Below are positions 1 to 8,716 of a stretch of 13,958 nucleotides of DNA, piece by piece (the stretch's first letter is position 1; each line of letters begins with the position of its first letter). The stretch is from Desulfobacula sp. (GTDB taxonomy: Bacteria > Desulfobacterota > Desulfobacteria > Desulfobacterales > Desulfobacteraceae), in contig JAQICW010000287.1 of assembly GCA_027858355.1 (NCBI GenBank), positions 1 through 13,958 on the forward strand, in the 5' to 3' direction. The position numbers and the translations under genes are program-made. The notes under the pieces are model-generated. The model worked only from the letters and a program-made list of their open reading frames with translations. It searched no databases and had not been told where the DNA came from.

Positions 1-153
1 CTTACCACGAGATGATATCATAATCTATAAATTCCCAATTTAACTGGATTAAAATTATGAATAGAATATCATGCGGTGACTACTTCAGTCAAGTATCAAT
101 TCATCTGCTCTGCGCTATAGCTTAAGTGTTGGCAAAAGAGTATTATTTTGATC

Positions 154-255
154 TTAAAACGGGATAGAATTTTTTTGGCTGACCTCGTGAAAAACCTTGT
201 CCGATACCTGTTCAAGTCTTGCAAGCGCTTTTGTCCAGATATACTTTTTATATCT
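154..255 (-). pseudogene. Out-of-frame C-terminal tail of the ParB-like gene
   Basis: Just past the stop of the ParB-like frame (TAA at 248-250), another minus-strand frame reads TKALARLEQVSDKVFHEVSQ and then NSIPF, with a stop at 154-156. It is open from about position 255 and looks like ordinary helical protein. Joined to the end of the main frame (HGLNK...) it would give a continuous HGLNK/TKALARL segment of the sort that follows the ParB core. The two parts are separated by about 25 nt of AT-rich sequence that breaks the frame. The joining is inference from how the peptides read; no homologue was aligned. Confidence 0.4.
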
Positions 256-823
256 TTACCTTGTTCAGGCCGTGTTTTACAGATGCTTTTTGAACATTTG
301 AGGGAATGTCGGTTAATAAAATCAGATCATTGTTAAGGAAAGACCTCCATTTCAACTGTTTGGGGAGGTTTTTGAAAATTAATTCTACCTGTTCCATAAA
401 TTTATGGAACAGGTCATCCGCTTCCTTCGAAACCATGGAGCCCCTATCCTTGCTAACCCTTATGGAATCTAACTTTGCCAGCAATTTATGCACCCTTTCA
501 AGTGGTGTTTTGCCTACCGTCAAATACTCAGGCTCTTTGCCCATTTCCACATCAATGATTTCAATGGTTGCTTCAATGGTCTCTATGGCGGATAAATCTT
601 CTCTTAAAAGGTTTTCTGCAGCGCTTATTCTTCTTGCCTTAAGATCATCAACGTCTGCGATCTTTGCCTGAATAATCGTCATGTCCGTGTAGTCTTTAAT
701 TGCTCTGAACCTTCGTTCTCCTGCAATAAGCTGAAACCTGCCTTTTTTTTGTGGTCGAATTATAATCGGTTCAATCAATCCATCCTGTACAATACTTGCC
801 AAGCTCTCGTAAACTGATATCAA
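248..823 (-). CDS. ParB/Srx-fold nucleotide-binding domain protein, probably truncated and decayed
   Basis: This 191-residue reading frame begins at a TTG. It carries the ParB N-terminal (CTP-binding) signature: GLIEPIIIRP at about residues 15-24, GERRFRA at 35-41 and ENLLREDLSAIE at 70-81, which correspond to the GERR and ENxQRxDL boxes of the ParB family. The usual opening segment before these boxes (a hydrophobic strand, then an NPR-type loop) is absent or degenerate. In-frame codons upstream of the TTG read on only to a TGA at 863-865, and there is no convincing ribosome site. The end (HGLNKVKI) looks cut off, because out-of-frame coding resumes just beyond the stop (see 154-255). Intact relatives are DNA-binding partition or regulatory proteins. 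No ParA lies in the window. Residues 95-191 are helical and not recognised. I read this as a ParB-like gene that has lost both ends; a short functional protein cannot be excluded. Confidence 0.7.
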   Translation of the reverse strand: MISVYESLASIVQDGLIEPIIIRPQKKGRFQLIAGERRFRAIKDYTDMTIIQAKIADVDDLKARRISAAENLLREDLSAIETIEATIEIIDVEMGKEPEYLTVGKTPLERVHKLLAKLDSIRVSKDRGSMVSKEADDLFHKFMEQVELIFKNLPKQLKWRSFLNNDLILLTDIPSNVQKASVKHGLNKVKI

Positions 824-977
824 AGTATTTGTGGTGTTGATAGGGAGAAGGAGTATTCCCTTTCAACTATGAAGTTATCAAAACCAGGCTTGATTTTGTT
901 CCGCCTTTTCTGGTAAAAGGCTTCCATGAATCTACAATCGATAATCACCAACAGCGCAAGCCACCGGAGAGTCTTGA
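824..977. other. Gap between ParB-like remnant and SNF2 gene, with competing open frames
   Basis: Two overlapping peptide-like frames are seen and neither is certain. On the minus strand a frame containing MEAFYQKRRNK and DNFIVEREYSF runs towards the ParB-like gene but stops (TGA) next to its TTG start. It is out of frame with it and could be the lost ParB head. On the plus strand a frame from 844 reads RLDFVPPFLVKGFHE and then PESLEWLLIKARS, ending in TGA at 1000-1002 inside the SNF2 start region. A GGAG at about 966-969 is well placed for the SNF2 start at 978. I see no clear promoter. Confidence 0.3.
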
Positions 978-3644
978 ATGGTTGCTGATAAAGGCAAGGA
1001 GCTGAATGTTGAGATCATGTACACCCATGATTTTCAGCTGACCTGGGAGAGCTGCAATGGAAGGCTTGGCAAGAAGCAGCAGCTCCTCAACCAGGAGATC
1101 TACAACCGATATTCCAACAAAGAAAAGGAGTGGCTGCTATTTCTCGGCTGTTCCGATTTCCAAATTTCCCTCTCACCTTCCCTTGATTTTTTCAGAAGTC
1201 TTTCAAGACATTTTATGGAAAAGCTAAGGAAGATGCCCGACATGGAAGAACTTCGTGACCGGGCAGATATCCATTATGACGATCAGGAGCTTAAAGAGCT
1301 TGCCCATGCCGCCCCGCTTATGATCGGGTCCGAGTACCTGGACCTGGATTTCATGACCCTTGTGTGGGAGGATCTCAATTATACCTTTAACCAGGGGATA
1401 AAAAAGTATAAAGGAACCGTCAAAGAGTACCTCGGTAGATTCAGTCCCCACATCCATCTGGCAGGAAGAGTCTATTTCCATCTGGTGGAGAGCAAGGATG
1501 AAGCTTATCCTTTCCAATTCCTTGCGACCTACACCTCCGAGGCTACGGGCACAAGCAAGCACCGCCCACTCCACTGGGCTCTTGAAGAATACAGGGATGA
1601 CCAGGAACAAATGCTGGAGCTTCTCACCACTGTCCACGCTGCGGCAAAAACCAGCGATCTGCTTCAGGAGCTCCTTGAGACGGGAGAGTTATTTCACCAT
1701 CTTGCCTGGGATGCCCAGGAGGCTTTCGAGTTCCTGAAACAGGTGGAGAATTTTGAACGTTGTGGAATCCTTTGTCGCATACCAGACTGGTGGAAGAAGA
1801 AAAGTTCAAGAGCCTCCCTTAAAATAAGCTTTGGCACCAAAGAGCCTGCACTGGTAGGCATTAACGCCCTTATCAATGTTGAAGCCGGGCTTTTTATCGG
1901 AGATGATCCCATATCTCCTGAGGAGGTTGAGGAGCTTCTCAGCCAGAGCCATGGGCTTGCCTTAATCAAGAACCGATGGGTTGAAGTCGACACCCAGAGG
2001 CTCGACAGCCTTCTTTGTGCCTACAAAGCTGCCATGGACATGGCAGGAGACCAGGGCCTTACCATTAAAGAGGCCCTCAGGCTTAAGCTTAATCCCGAGA
2101 GACTATCTGCCATTGAAAACCTGACAGATCTTGAAATATCCAATGGAGAATGGCTGGAACAGGTGATTTCCAAGCTCAAGAGCCCCGAGCTCGTAACAAA
2201 AACCAAACCCGGCAGGGGATTTTTGGCAAAACTTCGCCCCTACCAGCAGAGGGGTTTGAATTGGTTAGCCTTTCTCGACACTCTTGGATTCGGTGCTTGT
2301 CTTGCCGATGACATGGGCCTTGGGAAAACTGTCCAGGTCCTTGCCTTCCTAAGCACATTAAGAACTAAAGAGTCGGACAGGACATCCCTTCTGGTGGTTC
2401 CAGCCTCCCTTCTTTCAAACTGGGAAGCAGAGATCCGCCGTTTTCTGCCAAACCTCAAATACGTTATGGCCCATCCGGGATATGAAAAGGAAATTCGAGG
2501 CAAACACAGGACAATAGTCCAATGGGAGCGCTTCGATCTTGTCATCACTACCTATGCTATGGTGCAGCGCCATGGATGGATGCAGGATGTCCCATGGCGG
2601 GTGCTTATTTTGGACGAGGCACAGGCCATCAAGAATCCTTCCACCAAGCAGTCAAAAATTGTTAAAAAGCTTCGATCGGATACCCGGATCACCATGACCG
2701 GAACACCCATTGAAAACTCTCTGTCCGATCTCTGGTCTCTTTTTGATTTTATCAACCCGGGACTTATGGGAAGTTTTACCGAGTTCAAGGCCTTTTCAAA
2801 GGAACTCAAGACTGATCCCTCAGGCTATGGAAGGTTAAAGCAGGTGGTCTCGCCCTATATATTGAGACGGATGAAGACGGACAAGAAAATTGTGCCGGAT
2901 CTTCCTGACAAGGTCGAGATGAGGACATTTCCTGAGCTTTCCAAAAAACAACGGGTACTCTACATGGATTTTGTAAAGGAACTTGAGAGCAGGCTGGAAC
3001 AATCACATCAGGGCATCCAGAGAAAAGGACTTGTTCTTTCAGCTCTTGTGAAGTTCAAGCAGATCTGTAACCACCCGGACCAATATCTTGGCACAGGGGG
3101 GTTCGTTCCTGAAGAGAGTGGGAAATTTGTTCGGCTTAAAGAGATCTGTGAGACCATTTATGCGAAGCGTGAACGGGTGCTGGTATTTACACAGTTCAAG
3201 GAGATGGTCGCTCCCATTCAAATATTTCTTGAGACAGTGTTCCAACAACAGGGGTGCATCATCCACGGCAGCCTCAATATCAAGAAACGTCAGCAGGCCA
3301 TTGAGCTGTTCCAGGGGAAAAATTACCTCCCATTCATGGTTCTATCCCTAAAGGCTGGGGGGACGGGGCTCAACCTTACCCGGGCCAACCATGTTATCCA
3401 TTTTGACCGATGGTGGAACCCGGCTGTTGAGAACCAGGCAACGGACAGGGTTTTTCGCATCGGCCAGACAAAGGGGGTGCTTGTGCATAAGTTCATCACA
3501 AGAGGTACTATTGAAGAAAAAATTGATCTTATGATAGAAAAGAAAAAAGAGCTTGTAGAAAAGGTCATTTCAGGCTCCCATGGTAGCTGGATTACTAAAA
3601 TGGATGACAGGGAACTCATGGAATTGTTCACACTTAAGATTTAA
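978..3644 (+). CDS. SNF2-family DEAD/DEAH-box ATPase with N-terminal DUF3670-like region
   Basis: This 888-residue protein has a complete SNF2 helicase core in its C-terminal half. Motif I is DMGLGKT (about 445-451), motif II is the Walker B variant DEAQ (546-549), motif III is MTGTPIENSLSDLW, motif V is LKAGGTGLNL, and motif VI is QATDRVFRIGQ (820-830). All key residues are present, so an active DNA-dependent ATPase or translocase is expected. The N-terminal ~400 residues contain a stretch (AQEAFEFLKQV, RIPDWWKKK, then GLALIKNRWVEVD) typical of the DUF3670/SNF2-associated region of bacterial SNF2 proteins. The ATG at 978 follows a GGAG at good spacing; the ATG at 1017 is a possible later start. 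The SWIM gene follows 21 nt downstream on the same strand. In many bacteria a SWIM zinc finger is fused to the front of this type of SNF2 protein, which supports joint action on nucleic acid. The physiological role is unknown; repair, chromosome remodelling and phage defence are all possible. Confidence 0.93.
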   Translation: MVADKGKELNVEIMYTHDFQLTWESCNGRLGKKQQLLNQEIYNRYSNKEKEWLLFLGCSDFQISLSPSLDFFRSLSRHFMEKLRKMPDMEELRDRADIHYDDQELKELAHAAPLMIGSEYLDLDFMTLVWEDLNYTFNQGIKKYKGTVKEYLGRFSPHIHLAGRVYFHLVESKDEAYPFQFLATYTSEATGTSKHRPLHWALEEYRDDQEQMLELLTTVHAAAKTSDLLQELLETGELFHHLAWDAQEAFEFLKQVENFERCGILCRIPDWWKKKSSRASLKISFGTKEPALVGINALINVEAGLFIGDDPISPEEVEELLSQSHGLALIKNRWVEVDTQRLDSLLCAYKAAMDMAGDQGLTIKEALRLKLNPERLSAIENLTDLEISNGEWLEQVISKLKSPELVTKTKPGRGFLAKLRPYQQRGLNWLAFLDTLGFGACLADDMGLGKTVQVLAFLSTLRTKESDRTSLLVVPASLLSNWEAEIRRFLPNLKYVMAHPGYEKEIRGKHRTIVQWERFDLVITTYAMVQRHGWMQDVPWRVLILDEAQAIKNPSTKQSKIVKKLRSDTRITMTGTPIENSLSDLWSLFDFINPGLMGSFTEFKAFSKELKTDPSGYGRLKQVVSPYILRRMKTDKKIVPDLPDKVEMRTFPELSKKQRVLYMDFVKELESRLEQSHQGIQRKGLVLSALVKFKQICNHPDQYLGTGGFVPEESGKFVRLKEICETIYAKRERVLVFTQFKEMVAPIQIFLETVFQQQGCIIHGSLNIKKRQQAIELFQGKNYLPFMVLSLKAGGTGLNLTRANHVIHFDRWWNPAVENQATDRVFRIGQTKGVLVHKFITRGTIEEKIDLMIEKKKELVEKVISGSHGSWITKMDDRELMELFTLKI

Positions 3645-3665
3645 CGTCAAAGGAGTTACGTTAGA

Positions 3666-4703
3666 ATGAGTCGTTATAGATATAGTTTTCCAAAATATGT
3701 GAGTGTTGAAGAGAAACGGGCAAAAGCTGAAAAAAAAATCAAGCAGCTGAAGAAAAAAAAATCAGACATCTCTCCAATACAGATTCTGGGAAGAACGCTT
3801 GCAGATTCATGGTGGGGTATTTCCTGGAATAAGAATCTCGAAGGCTATGCAGACTTTTCCAACCGCATTGGAAGGGGCCGCTCCTATGTACGACACGGTG
3901 CAGTTCTGGATCTCAAGATAACAGAGGGGAAGATCCTATCCCTTGTCCAGGGCTCCAGCCTCTACAAGGTTGAGATTTCCATCAGGAAACTGAAATTTTC
4001 CGTGTGGAAAACCATTATCCAGGAGTGCCAGGGTAAAATCGATTCCCTTGGGGCCTTGATTGACGGCAAACTTCCCAAGGTCATGGAGACCCTTTTGACT
4101 AACCCTGAAAACGGTATCTTCCCATCCCCATCGGATATTGATTTTGACTGCTCCTGCCCGGACTGGGCCTTGATGTGCAAGCATGTTGCCGCCACTCTCT
4201 ATGGAGTAGGCACGAGACTTGATCAGGATCCTTCTCTGTTTTTTACCCTCAGGGGTGTCAATATGGAAGACCTTGTCTCCCAGGCCGTTAAGAAAGAGGC
4301 TGACGAGCTTCTCAAACGGGCCAAGTCAAAAACATCCAGGCGGATCATCAAGGATGCCGATCTTTCGTCTGCTTTTGGAATTGATATGGAAGATCTGCCG
4401 AGCCCATCCACCCCTATAGTAAAGAAAACACCCAAATCAGGAAAAAAGGCTGCCAAAAAGGTTGCCAAAACAGTTGTGCCCGAAGTAAAGAGCAAAAAGC
4501 TCCCGATAAAAAAGGAGTCTGATTACGATGTTGTGGTGGGCATCATCAGACGACGAAGGGTTAAAGGCATTGGATTAAAGGAGATAAAGGATCGGACCGG
4601 GATCGAGGATGCAAGGATACGCAACATCATCTTTCGGGCAAATAAAAAAAATAAAATACAAAACATAAGCCGGGGCCTCTACATTAAAGGAGAAAAAGAG
4701 TAA
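3666..4703 (+). CDS. SWIM zinc-finger protein with Lys-rich linker and C-terminal winged-helix-like domain
   Basis: This 345-residue protein contains a canonical SWIM zinc finger, C162-x-C164-x6-C171-x-H173 (CSCPDWALMCKH). It is preceded by the conserved segment of this family with DSWWGISWNKNLE at about residues 43-55 and GRGRSYVRHGAVLDLKI at about 69-85, and followed by ATLYGVGTRLDQDP. Residues ~250-285 form a Lys/Ala/Pro-rich linker like those that contact DNA. The last ~60 residues (YDVVVGIIRRRRVKGIGL onwards, ending GLYIKGEKE) look like a small winged-helix domain. An AAAGGAG lies about 10 nt before the ATG. The gene sits directly behind the SNF2 gene and is almost certainly co-transcribed with it. 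Likely role: DNA or protein recognition partner of the SNF2 ATPase. No enzyme motif is seen. It converges with the large minus-strand gene, with only 24 nt between stops. Confidence 0.92.
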   Translation: MSRYRYSFPKYVSVEEKRAKAEKKIKQLKKKKSDISPIQILGRTLADSWWGISWNKNLEGYADFSNRIGRGRSYVRHGAVLDLKITEGKILSLVQGSSLYKVEISIRKLKFSVWKTIIQECQGKIDSLGALIDGKLPKVMETLLTNPENGIFPSPSDIDFDCSCPDWALMCKHVAATLYGVGTRLDQDPSLFFTLRGVNMEDLVSQAVKKEADELLKRAKSKTSRRIIKDADLSSAFGIDMEDLPSPSTPIVKKTPKSGKKAAKKVAKTVVPEVKSKKLPIKKESDYDVVVGIIRRRRVKGIGLKEIKDRTGIEDARIRNIIFRANKKNKIQNISRGLYIKGEKE

Positions 4704-4712
4704 AAAGCCGTT

Positions 4713-4734
4713 GCAATATAGCAAAACCTATTGC
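4713..4734. terminator. Weak hairpin between convergent genes
   Basis: GCAATA at 4713-4718 pairs with TATTGC at 4729-4734 across a 10-nt loop, in the 24-nt gap between two convergent stops and overlapping the minus-strand stop codon. It could serve as a bidirectional terminator, but the stem is only 6 bp, AT-rich and has no T-run, so this is tentative. Confidence 0.2.
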
Positions 4735-7700
4735 TCAAGCCAGGCCGCTGACCGGTCAACCAGTTCATTGATACGCTTTTCAGGCCAGGTAATGATATAG
4801 GGCGGTAAAATAAGCCTTGATATCAGGGGGCTTTTGACTTCCCTGCAGAACAGATCCAGTACGATGATTTTTTTGAACCACCCTTCTTTCCCAACCATAG
4901 TTGTCTGGTGCATGAAGGCTTCTGTCAGGCGAGCCAGGATCTGAATATAACAGATGGACTCAATGTCGTAGGGCGTTATACCTGCAACAGCATCCTCCCA
5001 ATGCCCAAGTTCAAGGCAGGTGTCCAGTGTCTCAATGAGATGAAGGATTTTGGGATATGTTCCTTTCTTTTTGGTTTTTTCCCTTTGTTTATAAGACATG
5101 GCGGCAATCCGGCCATAGGAAATCAGTTGATCAAGCATGCATCTGCTTTCCTTTAAGTTTTTTCCCCTGCGCCAGACTTTGACCGCTTCCTTTACCTCTC
5201 CTGTGAAAAACAGTCCCAGTCCTAGAAGATGGCAGATATGTCCGGCTGTACCATCGTCAAGGTCCTGAATTTTTACTTCCTTGAGCAAGACAACTATCCG
5301 AGGCCAGTCTTGATTCTTGAGCGCATGGTCAGCCTTTACCATTAAAGTCCGTGGATGATCCGGAAAAGTCTCAGAAACCCATTTTTCAATCTCTGTGGAA
5401 AGAGCTAAATGGATTTGGTCTACTAACAATGCCGCGTGAAATGCAAACACATCATCAGGATCACAGTAATCTTTTTGTTTCATGTCATAAAATATTTGCC
5501 GGACATCCTTTATGGTGGAAATCTGAACCCTGATCCCGTAATCTATGAATTCATCATTCTGTTTTCCTGTTGGCATTTTACAAGGAAAATACTGCTCCAG
5601 CAAAGGGATATCTCTTTTTATCTTTGGTGTGCAGTCAGAAAGGTCAAACCAGGGCTTTTTTTGATCTATCAAAACCGACTGGATGCCGTTTTCTCCTGAA
5701 GCCACCCCGGCCACTTTATTAGAAACATGGTCAGTTACAAAGATAAAACCTTTAGGCACACGCACCATGTACAACTCTTCAAAACCATCCTGAATAGGCT
5801 TAAAGGCAGACAGGCAAGGAATGTACTCGTCATTGATGTTATTATAATAATGGACAAAAACCAGGCCTGTTTCCATGGAGGTTGCAATACCATTGGCCAT
5901 CTCTCCTCTGGAGCCTGGAATTTTTTGTGTAATAGGATGACCTGTATCAATCGGGACTACCTCTAGGTAGAGACAAGTATCAGTTTCATCCAATTCCTCT
6001 CCGAAAGGGTCCATATCTTGGTCATCATAGATAAGGAAAACCAGATGGATGCCGTCCGGGTGCATGGTCCCGCCCTCCACAGCGCCCGGGAGCTTTTTAG
6101 TAAACAATGTCTCCTGCTTACCACTGCCGGAATAAATCTTTATGACGTCAGAGTCCAGGGCAGAATCGCATAAATGATACTCCCCCCTTTGATTGACCAT
6201 CCAGGGAACCCCATCAATCCAGACCGCCCTTACCTCCCGCTGCTGCTCCAGGTTGATCACCAATGCAGCCTCCCTTTGACTCAGCTCCAAAGACCGGTAG
6301 TGAAGCCAGATATTATTTTGTCTGGGAAAGAGCCAGATGTCTTCCAGCACATGGTTTTTTTTGACAAAGATGCTGCAATCCTTCCAGAAGAGAATATCAA
6401 GAGGATCCAGGGTAATTGATAAGACCCCACCTTTACCACCGCATATCCAGATTTTGTCCTCATCCAGTCTGAGGGTCGGTATATCCATTTTTGCCGGGGG
6501 GCGCATCATAATGGCCTGATCAAACATCTGGGTTTTGGAATCAAAAATTCTGACAAACAGCCAGCAGTTCAGACAGGAAACCAGAACGATACGATGGCCG
6601 TCGGCCATGATGGCGGCAAAGCCATTATACTCATCCCACCATGTAATACCGGCCTTCCAGAAGCTCGGTTCAAGCCCGATCGGTTCAAATCCGGACGATT
6701 TCATCTGAACCAGAGACATGGATTTTTTTATCAAAACGGTCTGTTCATCAGCCTTTTTAAGCCAGATTTTGTCCTGCCCGCCGGGCATGAGCCGGGCAAG
6801 CTTCTGGGCCGTTTCCCGGGCAGTAAAATAATTCTGCCGGTTAATAGAGGCTGTGTAAGCCCGCTCCAGATCCTGGATACTGACCTGTTTTTCAAGATCA
6901 GCCAAAACTCTTTCCAACTCTTTTTTATTCTGCAAATCAAGCTGTTTTTCATTGATAGTCTGGATACATTTTCGGGCCTGGTCTATCCGTTTATCTGCCA
7001 GGAGACTGGCAGCTTTTTTCAACATTTTTTTTGATTTTTCCACTTCTCTTGCCTGCACCTGTTTTTCGGCCCTGGCCATGAGTTTGCGGCCTGCTTGAAT
7101 GTGCTGCACCAAGTCTCCAACATCATCTATTTTTTCAAGCACAAGCAGGGGATCTTCATTGTTGTCAATCATCCTGCATGCTTTTCCAAGGGCCAACACA
7201 ATTTCTGCGGCCTTATCCGGTTTTATGCGGGAAACAGAAGCCGTCAGCTCATCTGTCCAGAAAAAATGCTCATCCTTTAACAGGGCCAGGCATTGATGCT
7301 GCTGGTCCCGGGAAAGGGAGACATACATCATGATAGACTTTTCCTGTTCACCCTTTTGCCAGAGACTTGCAACCCCATGGACCTCTTTCTGTTCACGCTG
7401 CTTTTGTGCTGCAAGTGTCGCGTTTTCAAGCCTTGCCCTAATTTTTTGACCTATGTCATCATCACTGATATCAAGCGCTTTTCTGAGCAGCATGACCTCA
7501 CGGCTGAAATCCTCTGCCGCACCGGCCCTGTCTGCCTGGTCCAGAAATAGTCTGATTTTTTTCTCTTGCTGCATCCGGGTAAAATCCATGTGGATTTTTT
7601 TTGCTGTCTTGTGGCCAGGAATTTTTTCCAATATCTTTTCAGACAGACTGTCTGCCACATCATGGAAGCCCTTTTGCCAATGATCCAGCATTTCCTTTTC

Positions 7701-8648
7701 CAGGGGATTCATCTGGTCTATCCTGAGCTGCTCAATTCGTTCAAACAATGACCTGGTTTCAGAGGCAAATGGATGATTCCGGGATGAAGAAAGTATTTTG
7801 CAGAGCCTTTCAGATTCATCCGGCGCATTTTGGGAAATATAATATTCACAGCCCAGAACATAGACCTCCATGGCAGCCGGGTCCCTTGACAGATCTAAGC
7901 AGGCAAGCGCCTCTTCTATCCTGTCTGTCCTGGCCAGGGCCAGGGCCTGTTTGGCTGAAACCCTGGAATCTTTTCTGCTTTCCTTTGCAAGGGAATCCCA
8001 AAGTTCAATGACTCTCTCATAAGCAGCCAGGTAATCCACCAAAAATTCAAAGAGTGCCTGGGCCGCAGGGAGCGCTCCCTGTGATACTGAAAAGGCTCGG
8101 GACAAAAAATCCTCACAGGCATTATAATCATAGGCTTCCAGGGCTTTGGCACCAAGGGCCAGCAATTCATCAGAAGAGTATACGTCCTGCTTCAAAGGCA
8201 TCTGGGTATTGATAGTTTTTGCAGGAGACTTTGTATCTTCCATGCCAGAGGGAACAGGGGTGCTGTTCCGGAACTCAGGGTATTGTATAGTTTCAAGATT
8301 CATCTGTATCTGAATCCAGGATCGGGCCTGGTCATCCAGTTCAGAGACCATTGCATGGCAGGCGTTTTCATCAAAATGTTTCAACTTCAAACTCACTAGC
8401 CGTTCATCATTTGGATCAGGTATAACCTGCAGATTATTTTTAAATTTATTGATGAACAGGCTCTGGAGTTGCGCCTTGATTCTGTATCGTTTTTCGGTCT
8501 CCTTTTGGGCAATATTTTTCTTGGTAGGATTGATCCGCCGGATCAGACGAATCAGCTCAAGGGCAGTGACAGAAACCCTTCCTGCCAGGATATCCTCTAA
8601 CTCCTTATGCTGTAACCTTTTATTCTTCCGCTTCTTCTTTGCAGCCAA
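4728..8648 (-). CDS. Giant helical-repeat / beta-propeller protein (1306 aa), function unknown
   Basis: No signal peptide or membrane segment is seen; the start is very basic (AAKKKRKNKR), so a cytoplasmic, possibly nucleic-acid-associated protein is expected. Residues ~1-120 form a small leading domain, followed by a Pro/Thr/Ser linker (~125-155). Residues ~155-640 are helical repeats of TPR-like character (ALGAKALEAYDYNACEDFL, WQKGEQEKSIMMYVSL), with a charged coiled-coil stretch at ~505-605. Residues ~650-1005 are beta-rich with recurring W/G/D patterns (KIWICGGKGGVLSITL, GVPWMVNQRGEYHL, GGTMHPDGIHLVFLIYDD), most like a beta-propeller. From ~1050 helical repeats return. The TTG start is forced by a TGA two codons upstream and has a GGGTG about 6 nt before it. 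It lies tail-to-tail with the SNF2/SWIM pair. Propeller-plus-repeat proteins occur in MoxR/vWA ternary conflict systems, but no MoxR or vWA gene is present here, so that link is speculative. I do not recognise the family. Confidence 0.85.
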   Translation of the reverse strand: MAAKKKRKNKRLQHKELEDILAGRVSVTALELIRLIRRINPTKKNIAQKETEKRYRIKAQLQSLFINKFKNNLQVIPDPNDERLVSLKLKHFDENACHAMVSELDDQARSWIQIQMNLETIQYPEFRNSTPVPSGMEDTKSPAKTINTQMPLKQDVYSSDELLALGAKALEAYDYNACEDFLSRAFSVSQGALPAAQALFEFLVDYLAAYERVIELWDSLAKESRKDSRVSAKQALALARTDRIEEALACLDLSRDPAAMEVYVLGCEYYISQNAPDESERLCKILSSSRNHPFASETRSLFERIEQLRIDQMNPLEKEMLDHWQKGFHDVADSLSEKILEKIPGHKTAKKIHMDFTRMQQEKKIRLFLDQADRAGAAEDFSREVMLLRKALDISDDDIGQKIRARLENATLAAQKQREQKEVHGVASLWQKGEQEKSIMMYVSLSRDQQHQCLALLKDEHFFWTDELTASVSRIKPDKAAEIVLALGKACRMIDNNEDPLLVLEKIDDVGDLVQHIQAGRKLMARAEKQVQAREVEKSKKMLKKAASLLADKRIDQARKCIQTINEKQLDLQNKKELERVLADLEKQVSIQDLERAYTASINRQNYFTARETAQKLARLMPGGQDKIWLKKADEQTVLIKKSMSLVQMKSSGFEPIGLEPSFWKAGITWWDEYNGFAAIMADGHRIVLVSCLNCWLFVRIFDSKTQMFDQAIMMRPPAKMDIPTLRLDEDKIWICGGKGGVLSITLDPLDILFWKDCSIFVKKNHVLEDIWLFPRQNNIWLHYRSLELSQREAALVINLEQQREVRAVWIDGVPWMVNQRGEYHLCDSALDSDVIKIYSGSGKQETLFTKKLPGAVEGGTMHPDGIHLVFLIYDDQDMDPFGEELDETDTCLYLEVVPIDTGHPITQKIPGSRGEMANGIATSMETGLVFVHYYNNINDEYIPCLSAFKPIQDGFEELYMVRVPKGFIFVTDHVSNKVAGVASGENGIQSVLIDQKKPWFDLSDCTPKIKRDIPLLEQYFPCKMPTGKQNDEFIDYGIRVQISTIKDVRQIFYDMKQKDYCDPDDVFAFHAALLVDQIHLALSTEIEKWVSETFPDHPRTLMVKADHALKNQDWPRIVVLLKEVKIQDLDDGTAGHICHLLGLGLFFTGEVKEAVKVWRRGKNLKESRCMLDQLISYGRIAAMSYKQREKTKKKGTYPKILHLIETLDTCLELGHWEDAVAGITPYDIESICYIQILARLTEAFMHQTTMVGKEGWFKKIIVLDLFCREVKSPLISRLILPPYIITWPEKRINELVDRSAAWLEQ

Positions 8649-8675
8649 AGTTCACCCGCCAATCCGCAGTATTTC

Positions 8676-8712
8676 CCCCAAAAATGCTGTTACCATTTTC
8701 ATATTTTTGGGG
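8676..8712. repeat. Perfect 10-bp inverted repeat in the leader of the 1306-aa gene
   Basis: CCCCAAAAAT at 8676-8685 is exactly matched by ATTTTTGGGG at 8703-8712, with a 17-nt spacer. It lies 28-64 nt upstream of the minus-strand TTG start. In the transcript it would form a leader hairpin; in DNA it could be an operator for a dimeric repressor. It is not a normal terminator, since no T-run follows on either strand. Confidence 0.7.
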
Positions 8713-8716
8713 TAGC

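Noticed and set aside
12..21. ATGATATCAT perfect palindrome
   Set aside because: It is short and AT-rich in AT-rich DNA, with no nearby gene start to give it meaning.
148..336. Plus-strand 62-codon frame
   Set aside because: It lies antisense to the ParB-like gene and its out-of-frame tail, has no ribosome site, and the minus-strand reading makes better protein sense.
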